Below, piece by piece: positions 62,901-64,000 of a stretch of 64,000 nt of DNA. The notes beneath the pieces were generated by a model. The model made no database searches and was not told the DNA's origin. It saw only the letters and a list, made by a program, of their open reading frames with translations. The DNA comes from Dermatophagoides farinae. Lineage: Eukaryota; Arthropoda; Arachnida; Sarcoptiformes; Pyroglyphidae. The position numbers were made by a program, and so were the translations under genes. Every line of letters begins with the position of its first letter. The first letter of the stretch is position 1. The DNA lies in contig NC_134686.1 of the NCBI RefSeq assembly GCF_024713945.1, forward strand, positions 2,752,001 through 2,816,000, in the 5' to 3' direction.

Positions 62901-64000
62901 TATTACCATTTTCCGAACTTGTTGTCGGTTGTGATTGTTTCTGCTGTTGTTGTTCGCTTGAATCGGAAAGAATTTCTTCTAATTCCTGTAGCTGCTGTGC
63001 TTGTTCATCATTATTAGCACCGTTTTCGTCTTTGTCATCGTCATTAAGGCCAAGTTTTTGAGACCAATATTCATTCTCATCATTATCTTCATCGTTACTA
63101 TTCACTGGTTCTGATTTTGCATCGACCAATTCACTGCTGCTTACTGGTTGACTATCACCATCGGTTGAATCATTTGTAGGTAAACTTTCTTTTATCTCAG
63201 ATACTTTGATTTCTTGTTGTACAAGTTGTTCAACCTTGTTCGATTGATCTGGTTCTAATTGTTGAGAATCAGTCTGTATATCGGAATTGGCATCAATATC
63301 ATCAAGATCATCATTCAAATCACCAAGATATCGATCGAGATCTTCTTCACTCATTGCTCCGATTGCTATTTCATCCAAATCATTCTGGTCCTTATCATCG
63401 ACCTTTTCAGATGAATCAATCTGTTTGTTGAAATTTTCATTGGTCGTATCAGACGTTTCGATACTTTCTGGTTTTAATTCGGCAACAACTGTCACAATTT
63501 TTTCTTGGTTACCGCTCAAATCATCAGCTGAATTGATAATTTTGTCTTCATCGGAAACATTTTCGGTCGTAACTAGACATTCATTATCACAGGCCAGTTT
63601 TTCATTGATTGGACAATCCGAATGTGGTTCGCTATTCTGATCATCAACGATTTGTAAAAGGGCATCTTGTTCTTGGTCATTCAGTACTTGATCAGTATGG
63701 AGAATTTTTTCGGAGTTGATGGCTTTCGAACCATCATCATCATCATCATCATTGTGCTCAATCACAGATAGATCGTCGTTATTAGCCACAGAAAAATCAT
63801 TCTTCACATTATCATCATTTGTTTGACAACAATTTAAGTTGTTGGCCATGGAAAATTTATTCTGATTACCAACCGATTTATTCAAGGTTTCAATATTATT
63901 GTTTTGTTCGACCAAAACATTATTGTTACTAGTAACCATTGAATTGGATAATGATGATGATGATGATACTATCAACAATTTAGGAGGCTTTGAATGTATA
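59946..64000 (-). CDS. Sara: SARA/endofin-type FYVE protein (partial, 5' end beyond window)
   Basis: Exons (minus) 61887-64000 (open at the right edge), 61534-61818, 61249-61473, 61104-61186, 60509-61032, 60160-60439 and 59946-60104, all in phase. A long acidic Asp/Gln/Ser N-terminus is followed by the FYVE zinc finger (WIPDEDAQNCLHC, the PI3P-binding RRHHCRSCG, and ARVCQLC), which places the protein on early endosomes. Then come VMVPIGVLKH and a VMFSDGVRPGGDL stretch typical of SARA/endofin, with KQVMF as a possible PP1-binding motif. The C-terminal half matches the SARA C-terminal domain throughout (ECWSF, GHTIMNVLADFRNFHYTL, EHVLAFGGNLSLRADSHFVC, LTGASFIVFSGVLKSS, VGYETGSGGKPLP, IELLFFVLLK at the end). 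The known role is recruiting Smad2/3 to TGF-beta receptors and PP1 delivery. SARA and endofin cannot be separated with the N-terminus cut off. Confidence 0.93.

Overview
This looks like nuclear DNA of an acarid mite, most likely a pyroglyphid house dust mite (Dermatophagoides or a close relative). The sequence is AT-rich, and GAT/CAT, CA and GA microsatellites are everywhere. Introns are mostly 50-90 bp with clean GT-AG ends. The 26.1-31.5 kb gene is recognisably the group 14 (M-177) dust mite apolipophorin allergen. Gene structures below were built by hand from splice sites and reading phase. All models close in phase except the apolipophorin, which is off by one base.

Layout. 0-2.7 kb: the 5' part of a SKOR/fussel (Ski/Sno family) corepressor on the minus strand, cut by the left edge. 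2.7-13.4 kb: a microsatellite-rich, gene-poor tract. 13.4-24.7 kb: a compact set holding a PA28/REG proteasome activator, a SUMO-like (Rad60-SLD) protein, an acidic nuclear-type protein, the ER E2 enzyme UBE2J2, ribosomal protein eL22, an EFCAB14-like coiled-coil membrane protein and the start of an ELOVL elongase. 26-31.5 kb: the apolipophorin with a TATA promoter. 34.2-36 kb: an unrecognised multi-pass membrane protein. 38.1-46 kb: an NRF-6-type acyltransferase-3 protein, scavenger decapping enzyme DcpS, a seven-helix chemoreceptor-like protein and a seven-exon secreted Gly/Ala/Lys repeat protein. 47-50.3 kb: a small cysteine-rich membrane protein, then a nest of mobile-element debris (a broken Helitron helicase, a 199-bp pogo/Tigger-like MITE, and a topoisomerase II fragment between two direct repeats). 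53.3-64 kb: CDC42SE (Spec), LEO1, PAIP1 and the C-terminal part of SARA (FYVE protein), cut by the right edge.

Most genes are ordinary housekeeping or signalling genes that do not form one pathway. Two of them, SKOR and SARA, belong to TGF-beta/BMP-Smad control, but they lie at opposite ends and this is probably chance. The most unusual items are the secreted cationic repeat protein, the topoisomerase II chimera between direct repeats, the acyltransferase-3 protein without its usual histidine, the PA28 homologue with a replaced activation loop, and the single-base frame break in the apolipophorin. No CRISPR array, operon or prokaryotic system is present.
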